A stretch of 63,520 bases of DNA from CG2-30-44-17 sp964344725 (GTDB lineage Bacteria > Patescibacteriota > Gracilibacteria > UBA1369 > UBA12470), in contig CAYFOI010000004.1 in NCBI GenBank assembly GCA_964344725.1, positions 1 through 63,520 of the forward strand, written 5' to 3'. The position numbers and the translations under genes were made by a program. This document shows, piece after piece, positions 17,560 through 27,422 of the stretch; positions within the stretch are counted from its first letter, which is position 1, and the number at the start of each line of letters is the position of its first letter. The notes below the pieces were generated by a model. That model saw nothing but the letters and a program-made list of their open reading frames with translations. It was not told the origin of the DNA and did not search any database.

Positions 17560-19283
17560 ATGAAAAAAATACTATCTTTGCTTATCACTGGAACACTTTT
17601 AATAGCTCCATTAACAGCATTTGCAAGCTTTGAAGACATATCAGAAGACAGCGAATATTACGAAGCTATCACCTATTTGGAAAGCACTGGCGCAATAGAA
17701 TCAAACGAAAACTTCAATCCAGACGAACCAATCACAAGAGCAGCTTCAAGATGCTCCTATCAAATGCAGGGATAGAACCAGAAGACGTTGAAGACAATTA
17801 CTTCGACAACCTAACAGGAGAAGAGTGGTTCGCACCTTACGCCAACAAAGCTGTCGAAATAGGCCTAATAGAAATAAGTTACCAAAACCCAACATTCAAC
17901 GGACACAGTTATATAACAAAGGGAGAAGCAGCAACACTCATGATGAAATGGGGCGGAATTGCAACACCACTTTACTTGGACGAAGACAACTGGAACATCG
18001 AATACAAAGATGTAGTATCAGGACATATTTACGCTTCTGCCATCAAGAAAGCGATGGACCTGGAAATAATTTACGCCGAAGATGAGAACTACTTTGGAAC
18101 ATACAAAAAACTGACTCGCGGAGACGCAGCTCTCGCGATTTACAACATGGAGTCCTACACACTCACAGATGCTTACATGGAAACAATCGCCGACCAAATT
18201 AGAGAAGGCTTAGATTTGCCATTAATCCTAATAATGGAAGATGTCTATAACAAACTTTTGACAGAGCATTATGACTACGACGACCTAGAGGGAGAAGACC
18301 TCATGTATGAAGCAATCAAAGGAATGACAGATGCAGTCGGAGACAAATACACAGTTTTCATGGATCCAGGGGAAGCAGAATCATTTTTTGACAACTTAAG
18401 CGGAGAAATGAAAGGAATAGGAGCATACGTATATCAAGACGATAATGGAGATATAATCATAACAGGATTTGTAGAAGGAGCCCCAGCAGAAGATTCCGGA
18501 CTACAAATAAACGACATCATCAAAAAAGTTAACGGCGAAAGCGTAGAAGGTCTAGACCTCGACACAGTCATAGGAATGATCAAAGGCGAAGAAGGAACAG
18601 AGGTCGACATAACAATAAGCAGAACTGAAGGAATAACTACAAGATATTCTACTTACTCAATAGCAAGAGCCGACTTCATAATCCCTTACATAACCACAGA
18701 GATACTAGAAGACAACATACTTTATTATGAACTAATCAGCTTCGGTGAAAACACAGGTATTGAATTCGAAGAATTAACAGAAGAAGCATTCGCAAACAAC
18801 GACATAGAAGGAATCATTTTAGATCTTAGAAACAACGGCGGCGGATACGTCAACACAACAGCACAAATACTCGACAACTTTATCCCGAAAGGAAACATAG
18901 AATTCGTGATATCAGACACCAGCATGAGCACAATGTACATATCAACGGGACCTGGCGATCTAATAAACTACCCTATCGTAGTACTAATCAACGGAGCAAG
19001 CGCATCAGCATCAGAAATCACAGCATCATCACTACAAGCATACGGATATGCAACAATCATGGGAACTCAGTCCTACGGCAAAGGTAGCGCACAAGACCTA
19101 TACAATTACTACAACGGATCTTCCTTAAAAATCACAACATCTCACTGGAAAACACCAGCCTGGGAAGATCTCGACGGGATCGGCGTTACACCTGATATCA
19201 TCACAGAGGACGATTCAGACACAACAGACGTAGACGAAGCACTTGAAGACGCAATCGATCAAGTCCAAAGCATGATGGATTAG
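17560..19283 (+). CDS. SLH-domain C-terminal processing protease (S41), frameshifted
   Basis: Secreted S41 serine protease anchored by SLH repeats. Reading starts at 17560 with a signal peptide (MKKILSLLITGTLLIAPLTAFA) and SLH sequence FEDISEDSEYYEAITYLEST. The frame shifts near 17742-17744: PDEPITRA continues in a second frame as FKMLLSNAGIEPEDVEDNYF. Adding one base there restores a normal SLH repeat, so a 1-nt deletion (mutation or consensus error) is likely. After about three SLH repeats come a PDZ-like domain (GFVEGAPAEDSGLQINDIIKKVNG) and the S41 core (LDLRNNGGGYV, catalytic Ser in NGASASASEITASSLQ, Lys in GTQSYGKGSAQ). Total about 574 aa. It converges with the next gene, overlapping it by 4 nt. 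Confidence 0.85.
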
Positions 19284-19867
19284 ACTCCAAAACATCTACG
19301 CAATTGAAACACGAGCATCCCCACACTTCGCTTGTAAATTTGCTCATAAGCAAAATCATCATAGAGCCGAGCATACTTTCTTAGCACAACTTGTTTAATC
19401 CCACCAATTAAACTAAGCATCACATACATCCCCAAATTTCCATTACGCATCCTATGAACAACTTCAGGCGCTACTAAAAACCTATCTATAAAAGAAGTCA
19501 CATCTGGATCCATAGACATTCCACATTGCTGAAACACACCAGCAACTCCAGAGAGGACTGCATCCACAGGAATCTGAACATGCCCCTCTAATTCCCTATA
19601 CAGATCACTAACAAATCTTTGACCCAAACCATCATTTTCAGATAAACATGGGAAATCTCTTAAAAGACTCCTCGCAACAGCATGAACCATAATATCATCA
19701 ACAGTATATTCATACTCACCACCAAGATGATCAGTCGCATACCCTCTAGCTTCCTGCTCATCAATACCATATAAGACAAGTATATCCCCCACAGTAGTCA
19801 CAAGCCGAGCTACAGTGATTTCTTCACCACAGTCCAAACGAGGAACTATTGTAGGATCTTCATTCAT
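19280..19867 (-). CDS. hypothetical protein
   Basis: A 195-residue soluble protein without signal peptide, Cys- and Arg-containing and largely helical (DILVLYGIDEQEARGYATDHLGG, MYVMLSLIGGIKQVVLRKYARLYDDF). I recognise no domain. In composition (more Arg, Cys, Val) it resembles the GGDEF and kinase-like hypotheticals at 22958 and 43628. Its 3' end overlaps the S41 gene by 4 nt. Confidence 0.6.
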   Translation of the reverse strand: MNEDPTIVPRLDCGEEITVARLVTTVGDILVLYGIDEQEARGYATDHLGGEYEYTVDDIMVHAVARSLLRDFPCLSENDGLGQRFVSDLYRELEGHVQIPVDAVLSGVAGVFQQCGMSMDPDVTSFIDRFLVAPEVVHRMRNGNLGMYVMLSLIGGIKQVVLRKYARLYDDFAYEQIYKRSVGMLVFQLRRCFGV

Positions 19868-19906
19868 AAAAAATACTTACAAGACGAAGATTATAGAACA
19901 AAAACC

Positions 19907-20308
19907 CTACTTTGGCAAGACTTCATTCCTAAAATTATCGCGAGTCCAAGCCTTCTCAATACGATATTGATGCTCAAGCCCACGAGCAATCATCTCTTTT
20001 TTCACAACCCCTCCCCTAGGCGGATGTCTATATTTTTGTTTTAAAGGAGAACAAAAACCATGAATATAGTGAACAATCTCATGAGCCAAAACAGCCTCAA
20101 CAACCTGGGCCGGGATCAAAGGATCTTTAAAAATCCCATTCATCAAAATCACAGATTTTTTCTTATCACGAGTCATACGAATCGACCCAAGCCTAGTCTT
20201 CGCATTACGTGAAAACTTCACCTCAATTTCATTGAGACGAGTAACATCTGAGAAATGTCTTTCCCAGAGATCATCAAACAAATTCTCGAGCCACTTATTA
20301 TCACGCAT
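19907..20308 (-). CDS. SprT-like / M48-type small zinc metallopeptidase domain protein
   Basis: A 133-residue cytoplasmic protein with the zinc motif HEIVHY (HExxH), preceded by a helix (AQVVEAVLAHEIVHYIHG) as in SprT/WSS1-like and YgjP-like minigluzincins. The N-terminal KFSRNAKTRLGSIRMTRDKK is the usual strand region (sequence RLG-x6) before the metal helix. A third ligand may be a downstream His/Glu (ARGLEHQYRIEKAW). Substrate unknown. It lies upstream of the 19280 gene on the same strand. Confidence 0.7.
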   Translation of the reverse strand: MRDNKWLENLFDDLWERHFSDVTRLNEIEVKFSRNAKTRLGSIRMTRDKKKSVILMNGIFKDPLIPAQVVEAVLAHEIVHYIHGFCSPLKQKYRHPPRGGVVKKEMIARGLEHQYRIEKAWTRDNFRNEVLPK

Positions 20309-20345
20309 GGCTCACATTAAATAGGGATCTAGCAGAAATTGCAAC

Positions 20346-22883
20346 TTACACCGCAGGTGGAGCTTCTGGAGCATCAGTAGCCGCAGGTTCTGAAGCTGGC
20401 TTCTCCGCAGGAGCAGGTGCTTCAACAGCTTCTAGCTCAACCGGCGCCTCAACTGGCTGTGACTCAGTAACCTGTTCTTCAGAAGCTTCAGATTTGGCAG
20501 ACACCTCATTAGAAGGATCTGCGACTTCCGACTCCCCACTTCCTACTTCCTCTTTGTTAACCACTCCAGCCTTATCATTTACATCCTGGCTCTCAATTTT
20601 AGCCTCAGCAACCTCTTTGGTTTGCTCTAGATTACCAAGTAACTGGCTTGTATTATCAAATTCAGGCTCTTTTTCAGACTCAGACGGAGCAGTCTCTTTA
20701 GCTTCATTTTCAGCAGCAGGAGGTACAGACTCGTCATCAGATTCTTCTTTCTTTGCATCATCTACAGAAGCAACCAAATCCTCCTCATTACTCTCGTCTT
20801 TCTCTTCAACATTCTCAAAAGTCTTCTCCGCCCTACCCTTCAAAATCTCCTCAGGATTCGTAGTAATGATTTTATCCTCTGTGTAAGAAGCTATGATTTG
20901 CAACGCTACGTGTTTCAACCCAGCAAAGAAGAGCCCTTGACCGACTCCACTATTAAGAAGCATGTACTTCTCACCTTCTGTAAGATTGAAAACTTTTTGC
21001 AGCATTTCCATAGCGGTCGGCGACTGCTTTAGCAGAAGCTGCATCGAAGAGTTTGTAATAATAGGTTTTCCGTAATCACTTTTCATGAAATCCTCAACAT
21101 CCTGAGTAATAGTCGAAACACCCAGGTAATATTTACGAGCCCTCTTAACGAGTCCAAATAGGAACTTAGCAGAGTCATCATGCTGCATCATAGACCACGC
21201 CTCATCGATAACAAGAAGTCTTTTCTTAAGCTCACTTCTCACACGATTCCAAATGTAACTCAAAATTACATACATCGCGATCGGCCTAAGTTGATCTTCA
21301 AGATCACGAATCGAGAAAACGACCAAACCTTTATCTAAATTAACGTTCGTAGGTTTATTGAAAATTCCAGCATAAGTACCTGTTGTAAATTTTTGGATCC
21401 TCTGAGCCATTTCTTCAGCACCATCCATAGAAGATAAAACAGAATGGAAATCCTCCATAGTAGGCGGATTAAACTGAGAAGGATCAGGTGTATCCATAGT
21501 AATACCCTTAGTCGCATAAACATCAATAAGAGCTTTATCCAAAATACCTTCCTGAGCAGGAGTAAGTTCGCCCATCATAAGCTTAATAAGGCCTGTAAGA
21601 TCAATGATAGCAGACCTAAGCAGATCACCAGGTTTCAAACTATCTTTATCAATAGCAGCAGGCAAATCAAAAGGATTAATCCTCCTGTCCGAATTAAGCG
21701 AAACCTTTAAATAACTTCCACCAACAGATTCAGCAAGCGCCTCATACTCATTTTCCGGATCAATAACGATCACATCAACTCCCATCATAAGATAACGAAG
21801 AACCTCAAGCTTAATCGCATAAGACTTACCAGCACCAGATTTCGCAAACACAACCGAGTTCGCATTTTCCAGAGAGAATCTATCAAAAATAACCAAACTC
21901 TCATTGTGCCTATTAAGGCCATAAAGAATTCCATCGTTCGAAGTAAGTTCCGAGCTAATAAAAGGAAATGTGCTCGAAAGCGGCGAAGTATTCATATTAG
22001 AATTAACCTGAAGTTCATCTAAACATAGAGGTATAGTCGAATTAAACGCATATTCCTGTTGAAGATTAGCTTTCTTGGTCAAAACCAGCTTACCTCCAAG
22101 TAAGCTTTCGAGTTGTTTTGTAATCTTCTGTAGTTTCTTAAGGTCGTCAGAATAAACTGTCATATACATGCCAAATTGGAAGAATTTCTCCTGTCCACGC
22201 TGGAGCTCTGTACGCAATTGCTCAGCATCTTGAAGAGCCGTCTCAAGAGCAGGGTCACTAACATTTCCCTTCTCACGATTCATACGGAGAGAAGCTTGAA
22301 ACTGTGCAACCTTCCTCTTAAGAGTCCTCATTATAGTTGCCGAACTAATAGGATATATAAACTGAGACACATCCATAGTCACCTCAAAGTTAACAATCGG
22401 AGAAAGCCAATTTGTCTCCAAATAACGAGGATATGCATAAACATAATAACTCTGAGCATAAAGCCCCTCTACATTAAGATGATCATAAGCAACCTCAAAA
22501 GAAGCTGGTGCAATCAAATCACGAATAGATGTTAAACCTTCATTATATAATTTCTCAGCCTCAAGAATCTCCTTGCGTTCTGCCGCCGTAAGAGACTTCT
22601 CCTTGCTCGTAGTCTTGCCAGTACCATCCGAAGTCTTTTTCTTAGCGCCACCAAGGAGTCCTTTTAAGTTATCAAGGACAGAAGGCTTAGCAGCAGGTTT
22701 TTCTACCAAAGGTGTCTCCGCAGCCTTTTCTGGTGCCTGTTCAGCACCTTCGGCTGGAGTCTCACCTTCCTTAACCTGAACAATATTAGCAGTCGCATCA
22801 ACCCCTTCAGGTTGGCTTGTAGCCGCTGTTTCTGGAGCCTGCGCCTCTGCCTGTTTAGCTGGATCTACTGTTTGGTCTGGCAT
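20346..22883 (-). CDS. VirB4/TraC-like type IV secretion ATPase with long acidic tail
   Basis: An 845-residue ATPase. The start at MPDQTVDP is favoured; three earlier codons are possible. N-terminal ~110 residues are low-complexity Ala/Glu/Pro. The ATPase has Walker A AKSGAGKSYAIK near residue 350, IVIDPENEYEAL, Walker B LLVIDEAWSMM, and the VirB4-type KRARKYYLGVSTITQDVEDF. The C-terminal ~170 residues are Glu/Ala/Ser low complexity and include a heptamer-like DNA array. In many CPR genomes such a VirB4 homologue occurs without a full conjugation system; here no PrgI, VirD4 or relaxase neighbours are seen, so the process it powers is unknown. It has its own sigma-70-like promoter. Confidence 0.85.
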   Translation of the reverse strand: MPDQTVDPAKQAEAQAPETAATSQPEGVDATANIVQVKEGETPAEGAEQAPEKAAETPLVEKPAAKPSVLDNLKGLLGGAKKKTSDGTGKTTSKEKSLTAAERKEILEAEKLYNEGLTSIRDLIAPASFEVAYDHLNVEGLYAQSYYVYAYPRYLETNWLSPIVNFEVTMDVSQFIYPISSATIMRTLKRKVAQFQASLRMNREKGNVSDPALETALQDAEQLRTELQRGQEKFFQFGMYMTVYSDDLKKLQKITKQLESLLGGKLVLTKKANLQQEYAFNSTIPLCLDELQVNSNMNTSPLSSTFPFISSELTSNDGILYGLNRHNESLVIFDRFSLENANSVVFAKSGAGKSYAIKLEVLRYLMMGVDVIVIDPENEYEALAESVGGSYLKVSLNSDRRINPFDLPAAIDKDSLKPGDLLRSAIIDLTGLIKLMMGELTPAQEGILDKALIDVYATKGITMDTPDPSQFNPPTMEDFHSVLSSMDGAEEMAQRIQKFTTGTYAGIFNKPTNVNLDKGLVVFSIRDLEDQLRPIAMYVILSYIWNRVRSELKKRLLVIDEAWSMMQHDDSAKFLFGLVKRARKYYLGVSTITQDVEDFMKSDYGKPIITNSSMQLLLKQSPTAMEMLQKVFNLTEGEKYMLLNSGVGQGLFFAGLKHVALQIIASYTEDKIITTNPEEILKGRAEKTFENVEEKDESNEEDLVASVDDAKKEESDDESVPPAAENEAKETAPSESEKEPEFDNTSQLLGNLEQTKEVAEAKIESQDVNDKAGVVNKEEVGSGESEVADPSNEVSAKSEASEEQVTESQPVEAPVELEAVEAPAPAEKPASEPAATDAPEAPPAV
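20523..20550 (+). repeat. heptamer-like array inside the virB4-like tail
   Basis: GACTTCC, GACTCCC, CACTTCC, TACTTCC in exact 7-nt register (plus-strand reading), encoding part of the low-complexity tail (GSGESEV region) of the minus-strand gene. Confidence 0.5.
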
Positions 22884-22906
22884 AAATATCAAATTTATAT
22901 CTGATA

Positions 22907-22935
22907 ATTATACCAAAAAAGAGCAAAAGAATCAA
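22907..22935 (-). promoter_or_regulatory. sigma-70-like promoter for the VirB4-like gene
   Basis: -35 TTGATT (22930-22935) and -10 TATAAT (22907-22912) on the minus strand, 17-nt spacer, about 24 nt before the start. Confidence 0.7.
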
Positions 22936-22957
22936 TGGCCAACAAACACATTTCAAT

Positions 22958-24433
22958 CTACTCCTTAACAACAGCAACGGCCAAAAAAGTACCATCTTCT
23001 ACAACAGTAACCTTCTTCTTCCCGCCAGATCCTTCCCCTTCCTCCTCAGACACACGCACATTAGCTTTATAAGAAGAAGCCCTATCGCTCCCCATGTACC
23101 CAACTCCATTTCTACCTCCAAGCTCTTTAATTTGATAAAGAAGTCCATCAGAACTTTGTATCATTTGATCCTTAGCCTGCAAACCATCCATACCAGGAAC
23201 ATATACATCAAAAAATCCACACAAACCAATAGACACAGTAACAACTAATTCATCCCACAACTTCCTCAGAGCAGGGTGACTAGGCAAGTCATAACCTAAT
23301 TCACGAGCAACCTCCTCGGCCTCAGCCTTAGCATTTTCCTCAATAGCACGCCTAAGTCTATCAGCAGCAATGATCGCACCATTCTTGGTAGTAGGAATAA
23401 CCAAAGCACCAAGGATCTCTTCACCACCTTGACGAACAAAGAAATCCCACCTTCTAGCAGCGTTATTAATAGCCCTTAGAGTACCTTTAAGAAGACAATC
23501 TCCAAGTGGATGACCAAAGGTATCATTCTTGACCTTAAAATGATCGAGATCAATATACAATAAATATGGAACCCTCTCCTGGTCAGGATCTTCAGGAACA
23601 TCAGCAGAGTCTGCATACCTGGAGCAATATGGCTCTAACACCCTTTCAATTCTCTCATTACCATAGTCACGTTCATATACACCTTCATCACGAAGAAGCC
23701 CATTATATATCCTAAGCCTATAATTACGAGCAGACATAGCACTAGCAACATTAGATCCAAAAGCTTGAGTGAACATTTCTGGCTCATCAGTTATAGCCCC
23801 TCCTTCTAAAAGAGTTCTATCATCACACCTCGCCTCATCTATACGCCCTTCCCTAACAAGTCTTTTTCTATGAAAGGCCAAAAATTGACCACAAAGGCTA
23901 TCAGCAGAAATATTACAACTTTTCATAATCGACAAAAAGAACCCACCAGCCCAATCCCTAACAGCCTGTAAAAACTTAGTATGACGTTCCTCTAATCCAT
24001 CCATGCCCTCCAGTATTGCAGCAAGACGCATAAATATAACCCTATACCTCCTGTAAACCATCACTATTTCTTCTCGCTCCGGTAGAATCAATTCTGCAGA
24101 AAACTCTCCTAAAGAATTCATCATTCTCCCACATTCATCTAATTGATCAAAAACATCGTCAGGAGGGAAATGACAAGGTTCAGTACTATAATCAAGAGCT
24201 ACTGCCAACGAATTATCAATAAAATCCAATTCATGATTTAAGACAGAATACATACGTCTCCTCTCACCAAGATCATCACAAACCATCAATCTAGCAACAT
24301 AATTATTAACAGCATTGATTCTAGACATAAACATCCCATACACTTCAGCAACAGGGATCCCTTCAGTAGTCACCTGATCATTAAACCCATCACTATCACG
24401 ATACATTGCTGGCCTATCAAGAGTTTGGGACAT
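22958..24433 (-). CDS. GGDEF-domain protein (putative diguanylate cyclase)
   Basis: A 491-residue cytoplasmic protein. The C-terminal half has a GGDEF domain: LLYIDLDHFKVKNDTFGHPLGD, then the active-site loop RQGGEEI near residue 335 (GGEEF-like with Ile last), AADRLRRAIE and VTVSIGLCGF. This suggests synthesis of cyclic di-GMP from two GTP. The N-terminal ~240 residues are helical with no recognised sensor. The domain is followed by a charged, Gly-rich tail (EEEGEGSGGKKK). There is no EAL, HD-GYP or PilZ gene in the window. The Ile in the loop leaves activity unproven. A strong promoter precedes it. Confidence 0.82.
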   Translation of the reverse strand: MSQTLDRPAMYRDSDGFNDQVTTEGIPVAEVYGMFMSRINAVNNYVARLMVCDDLGERRRMYSVLNHELDFIDNSLAVALDYSTEPCHFPPDDVFDQLDECGRMMNSLGEFSAELILPEREEIVMVYRRYRVIFMRLAAILEGMDGLEERHTKFLQAVRDWAGGFFLSIMKSCNISADSLCGQFLAFHRKRLVREGRIDEARCDDRTLLEGGAITDEPEMFTQAFGSNVASAMSARNYRLRIYNGLLRDEGVYERDYGNERIERVLEPYCSRYADSADVPEDPDQERVPYLLYIDLDHFKVKNDTFGHPLGDCLLKGTLRAINNAARRWDFFVRQGGEEILGALVIPTTKNGAIIAADRLRRAIEENAKAEAEEVARELGYDLPSHPALRKLWDELVVTVSIGLCGFFDVYVPGMDGLQAKDQMIQSSDGLLYQIKELGGRNGVGYMGSDRASSYKANVRVSEEEGEGSGGKKKVTVVEDGTFLAVAVVKE

Positions 24434-24475
24434 ATTGAAAAAAATTAATTAACAAACTCAAACACACTGAGAGGT

Positions 24476-24503
24476 ATTATACGTCTTAAGCAAGAAAAGT
24501 CAA
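24476..24503 (-). promoter_or_regulatory. sigma-70-like promoter for the GGDEF gene
   Basis: -35 TTGACT (24498-24503) and -10 TATAAT (24476-24481) on the minus strand with a 16-nt spacer. Confidence 0.72.
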
Positions 24504-24602
24504 GCCTCAAAAGCCAAAAATACGCTAAAGCACTTCCCCTTCCCACGGAATTAGTTTTCTGATAAATTAACGGTTGCAAAAATATAAAGTTAATCTTTAA
24601 AT

Positions 24603-27401
24603 ATGGCACCGAAAAAGAAAAAGGACGAAAAGAAAAAAGACGTCCAAAAAAAGAAAAAGGAAGCCCAAAAAAAAGCAGCTCCTAAGAAAGAAACCAAGAA
24701 ACCAGCACCGAAAAAGAAAGTAGAATCCAAGAAAAAAGCACCAACAGCTCCAAAGAAAATCGAAAAAAAAGAAGAGTCCAAAGAGAACGAGAACCTCTCG
24801 CTTTTTGATGATGAAGAAGTAAATGAAGAACCAACAGAAAATAATGAGGGTGATGGAGACGACGACAACGGAGATGGAGACGGAACTGGAACCCAGCTAG
24901 ATATGTATTCTGGACCTATCCGTCACATTTCAGACGAAATGGAAGAATGTTATCTAGACTATGCGATGAGCGTAATCGTTTCACGCGCTCTACCTGACGT
25001 ACGTGATGGTCTTAAGCCAGTACACAGACGTATCCTTTACTCAATGCACGAACTAGGTCTAAGACCAGCAGCAGCTTTTCGTAAATCTGCAACAGTAGTA
25101 GGAGACGTACTTGGTAAATATCACCCACACGGCGACAGTGCAGTTTACGATTCGATGGTTCGTCTAGCACAAGATTTTTCGATGAGATATACACTCGTAC
25201 GAGGACAAGGAAACTTCGGATCTATCGATGGAGATAGCGCAGCGGCTATGCGTTATACCGAAGCAAAAATGGAGAAAATGTCTGAAGAGATCCTTGCAGA
25301 CATAGAGAAAGAAACTATACCTTGGGCACCTAACTACGACGGAAGATTGAAAGAGCCAAAAGTTTTACCTACGAGAGTACCTCAGCTGCTACTCAACGGA
25401 ACTATGGGTATCGCTGTAGGTATGGCAACCAACATTCCCCCACACAATCTTGGAGAAGTAATCGACGCTACAGTACACGTTTCAAATAATCCAGAGTGTA
25501 CAATCGAGGATATCATGGAATTTATCAAAGGTCCTGACTTCCCTACTTCAGGTATGATTTACGACACTGAGGCTATCAAAGCTATGTACACAAACGGCCG
25601 CGGCGGAATCGTAATGAGAGCAAGGGCTGACATCCAAGAGAAAAAAGGAGGCAGATTCCAAATCATAATCACTGAGATACCTTACCAAGTTAACAAAGCT
25701 TCTCTGGTAACAAAAATAGCTGATTTGGTAAGGGACAAAAAAATCAAAGGTATCACAGATATCCGCGACGAATCTAACCGAGAAGGAATCCGCGTATCTA
25801 TAGAGCTAAAAAAAGACTCTTACCCTAAGAAAATCCTCAACCAGCTCTACAAGATGACTCCAATGCAAACAAGCTTCAATATGAACATGATCGCATTGGT
25901 AGACGGTATCCAACCAAGACTTCTTAATCTGAAACAGGTACTAGAATATTTCATCGCACACAGGAAAGAAGTCATCACAAACCGAACGGCATACGAACTC
26001 AAAATAGCAAAAGCTAGAGCTCACATATTAGAAGGACTCACAATAGCTCTCGACAACATCGACAAAGTAATCGAGACAATCAAAAAGTCCCCTACTAAAG
26101 AAGAAGCTCATGCAGCTTTGATGAAAAAATTCAAGCTTTCAGAGCTTCAAGCCAGCGCAATTCTAGAGATGAGACTACAAACACTAGCAGGTTTAGAGCG
26201 CAAAAAAATCGAAGACGAATACAAAGCTAAACTCGCCCTAATCGAAGAGCTAGAAGGAATCCTAGCAGATCCGAAAAAAGTCCTAAAAATCATGCAAGAT
26301 GAATTAGATGAGATCAAAGAAAAATACGCAGACGAACGCCGAACAGAAGTAATCCCTCACGCAGTCGGACAAATTTCACAAAAGGACACAATCCCTAACG
26401 CACCAATGGTAATCAGCCTCACGAAAGAAAACTACATAAAAAGGCTTTCACCAGCATCATTCCGCGTCCAAAAACGTGGAGGCAAAGGTGTAATCGGAAT
26501 GTCCACAAAAGAAGAAGACGAAATAGCTATCATAAAAGCAGCTATGAACCATGACGACATTATGTTCTTCACAAGCAAAGGTCGTGTATTCAAATTACCA
26601 GTCTACGAAGTACCACAAGCTTCACGCCAAGCAAAAGGAACACCTATCGTCAATCTATTACAATTAGGTGAAGGTGAAACAATAACCTCAATTCTAACAG
26701 CAGACGAAGAAAAAACCGGCAAATATCTCCTCATGGCCACCAAAAAAGGTACTATTAAGAAAACAGCTATTGAAGATTTCAAAAACATAAGAAAAACTGG
26801 ACTAATAGCTATCAAACTACGTGACGACGACAGACTAGAATGGGTACGCCAAACCAACCCTGAAGACAGGGTTGTAATGGTCACTCACGAAGGTAAATGC
26901 ATCAAATTCGACGAAGCAGATGCAAGAGCTATGGGCCGTGCATCCATGGGAGTGCGTGGAATCAAGCTAAAACCAGATGACTACTGTATCCAAATGGATG
27001 TAGTTCAAGGAGACGACGAAGATCTACTAGTTGTCATGGGCAATGGCCTAGGAAAACGCACTTCGCTAGTTAATTACAGATTCCAAGCTCGCGGTGGAAC
27101 AGGTGTAAAAACAGCAAACATCACTCAAAAAACAGGAAAAGTAATAGGAGCAAGTGTAATTAAAGAAGGAACCGAGGCAGATCTAATCATAATATCCAAA
27201 AAGGGCCAAATCATAAGGCTACCTATGAACGGCATACCTTCAAGAGGACGTGCAACACAAGGTGTTTACCTTATGAGACTAAAGAGTGATGATAAAGTAG
27301 CTTCTATTTCAGTGATAGAAAAAGTTCAAACTGAAGAGAAAAAAGAAGAGACTGAAGGCAAAAAAGAGAAAAAAGAAGAAGCGAAAAAACTACCAGTCTA
27401 A
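24603..27401 (+). CDS. gyrA: DNA gyrase subunit A with a lysine-rich N-terminal extension
   Basis: Breakage-reunion subunit of gyrase, 932 aa. Residues 1-~60 are histone-H1-like Lys/Ala/Pro and ~60-100 are acidic Asp/Glu/Gly. The normal GyrA start follows at about residue 102 (RHISDEMEECYLDYAMSVIV). Motifs: SRALPDVRDGLKPVHRRILY, the catalytic tyrosine in AAMRYTEAKM, and the GyrA-box-like QKRGGKGV in the C-terminal beta-pinwheel, which supports GyrA over ParC. The tail is again Lys/Glu rich. The extension is continuous with the core frame. An internal ATG (MYSGPI, about residue 100) could give a conventional protein, but no ribosome-binding site marks either start. Confidence 0.95.
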   Translation: MAPKKKKDEKKKDVQKKKKEAQKKAAPKKETKKPAPKKKVESKKKAPTAPKKIEKKEESKENENLSLFDDEEVNEEPTENNEGDGDDDNGDGDGTGTQLDMYSGPIRHISDEMEECYLDYAMSVIVSRALPDVRDGLKPVHRRILYSMHELGLRPAAAFRKSATVVGDVLGKYHPHGDSAVYDSMVRLAQDFSMRYTLVRGQGNFGSIDGDSAAAMRYTEAKMEKMSEEILADIEKETIPWAPNYDGRLKEPKVLPTRVPQLLLNGTMGIAVGMATNIPPHNLGEVIDATVHVSNNPECTIEDIMEFIKGPDFPTSGMIYDTEAIKAMYTNGRGGIVMRARADIQEKKGGRFQIIITEIPYQVNKASLVTKIADLVRDKKIKGITDIRDESNREGIRVSIELKKDSYPKKILNQLYKMTPMQTSFNMNMIALVDGIQPRLLNLKQVLEYFIAHRKEVITNRTAYELKIAKARAHILEGLTIALDNIDKVIETIKKSPTKEEAHAALMKKFKLSELQASAILEMRLQTLAGLERKKIEDEYKAKLALIEELEGILADPKKVLKIMQDELDEIKEKYADERRTEVIPHAVGQISQKDTIPNAPMVISLTKENYIKRLSPASFRVQKRGGKGVIGMSTKEEDEIAIIKAAMNHDDIMFFTSKGRVFKLPVYEVPQASRQAKGTPIVNLLQLGEGETITSILTADEEKTGKYLLMATKKGTIKKTAIEDFKNIRKTGLIAIKLRDDDRLEWVRQTNPEDRVVMVTHEGKCIKFDEADARAMGRASMGVRGIKLKPDDYCIQMDVVQGDDEDLLVVMGNGLGKRTSLVNYRFQARGGTGVKTANITQKTGKVIGASVIKEGTEADLIIISKKGQIIRLPMNGIPSRGRATQGVYLMRLKSDDKVASISVIEKVQTEEKKEETEGKKEKKEEAKKLPV

Positions 27402-27422
27402 AACCCTTAAAAAAAACAAAAA

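Noticed and set aside
20346..22883. Integrated conjugative element around the VirB4-like gene
   Set aside because: No relaxase, coupling protein, integrase or attachment repeats nearby; a stand-alone VirB4 homologue is more likely.
24590..24868. Ser/Phe-rich minus frame over the gyrA start
   Set aside because: It is the mirror of the AAG/GAA-rich lysine extension of GyrA, not a gene.
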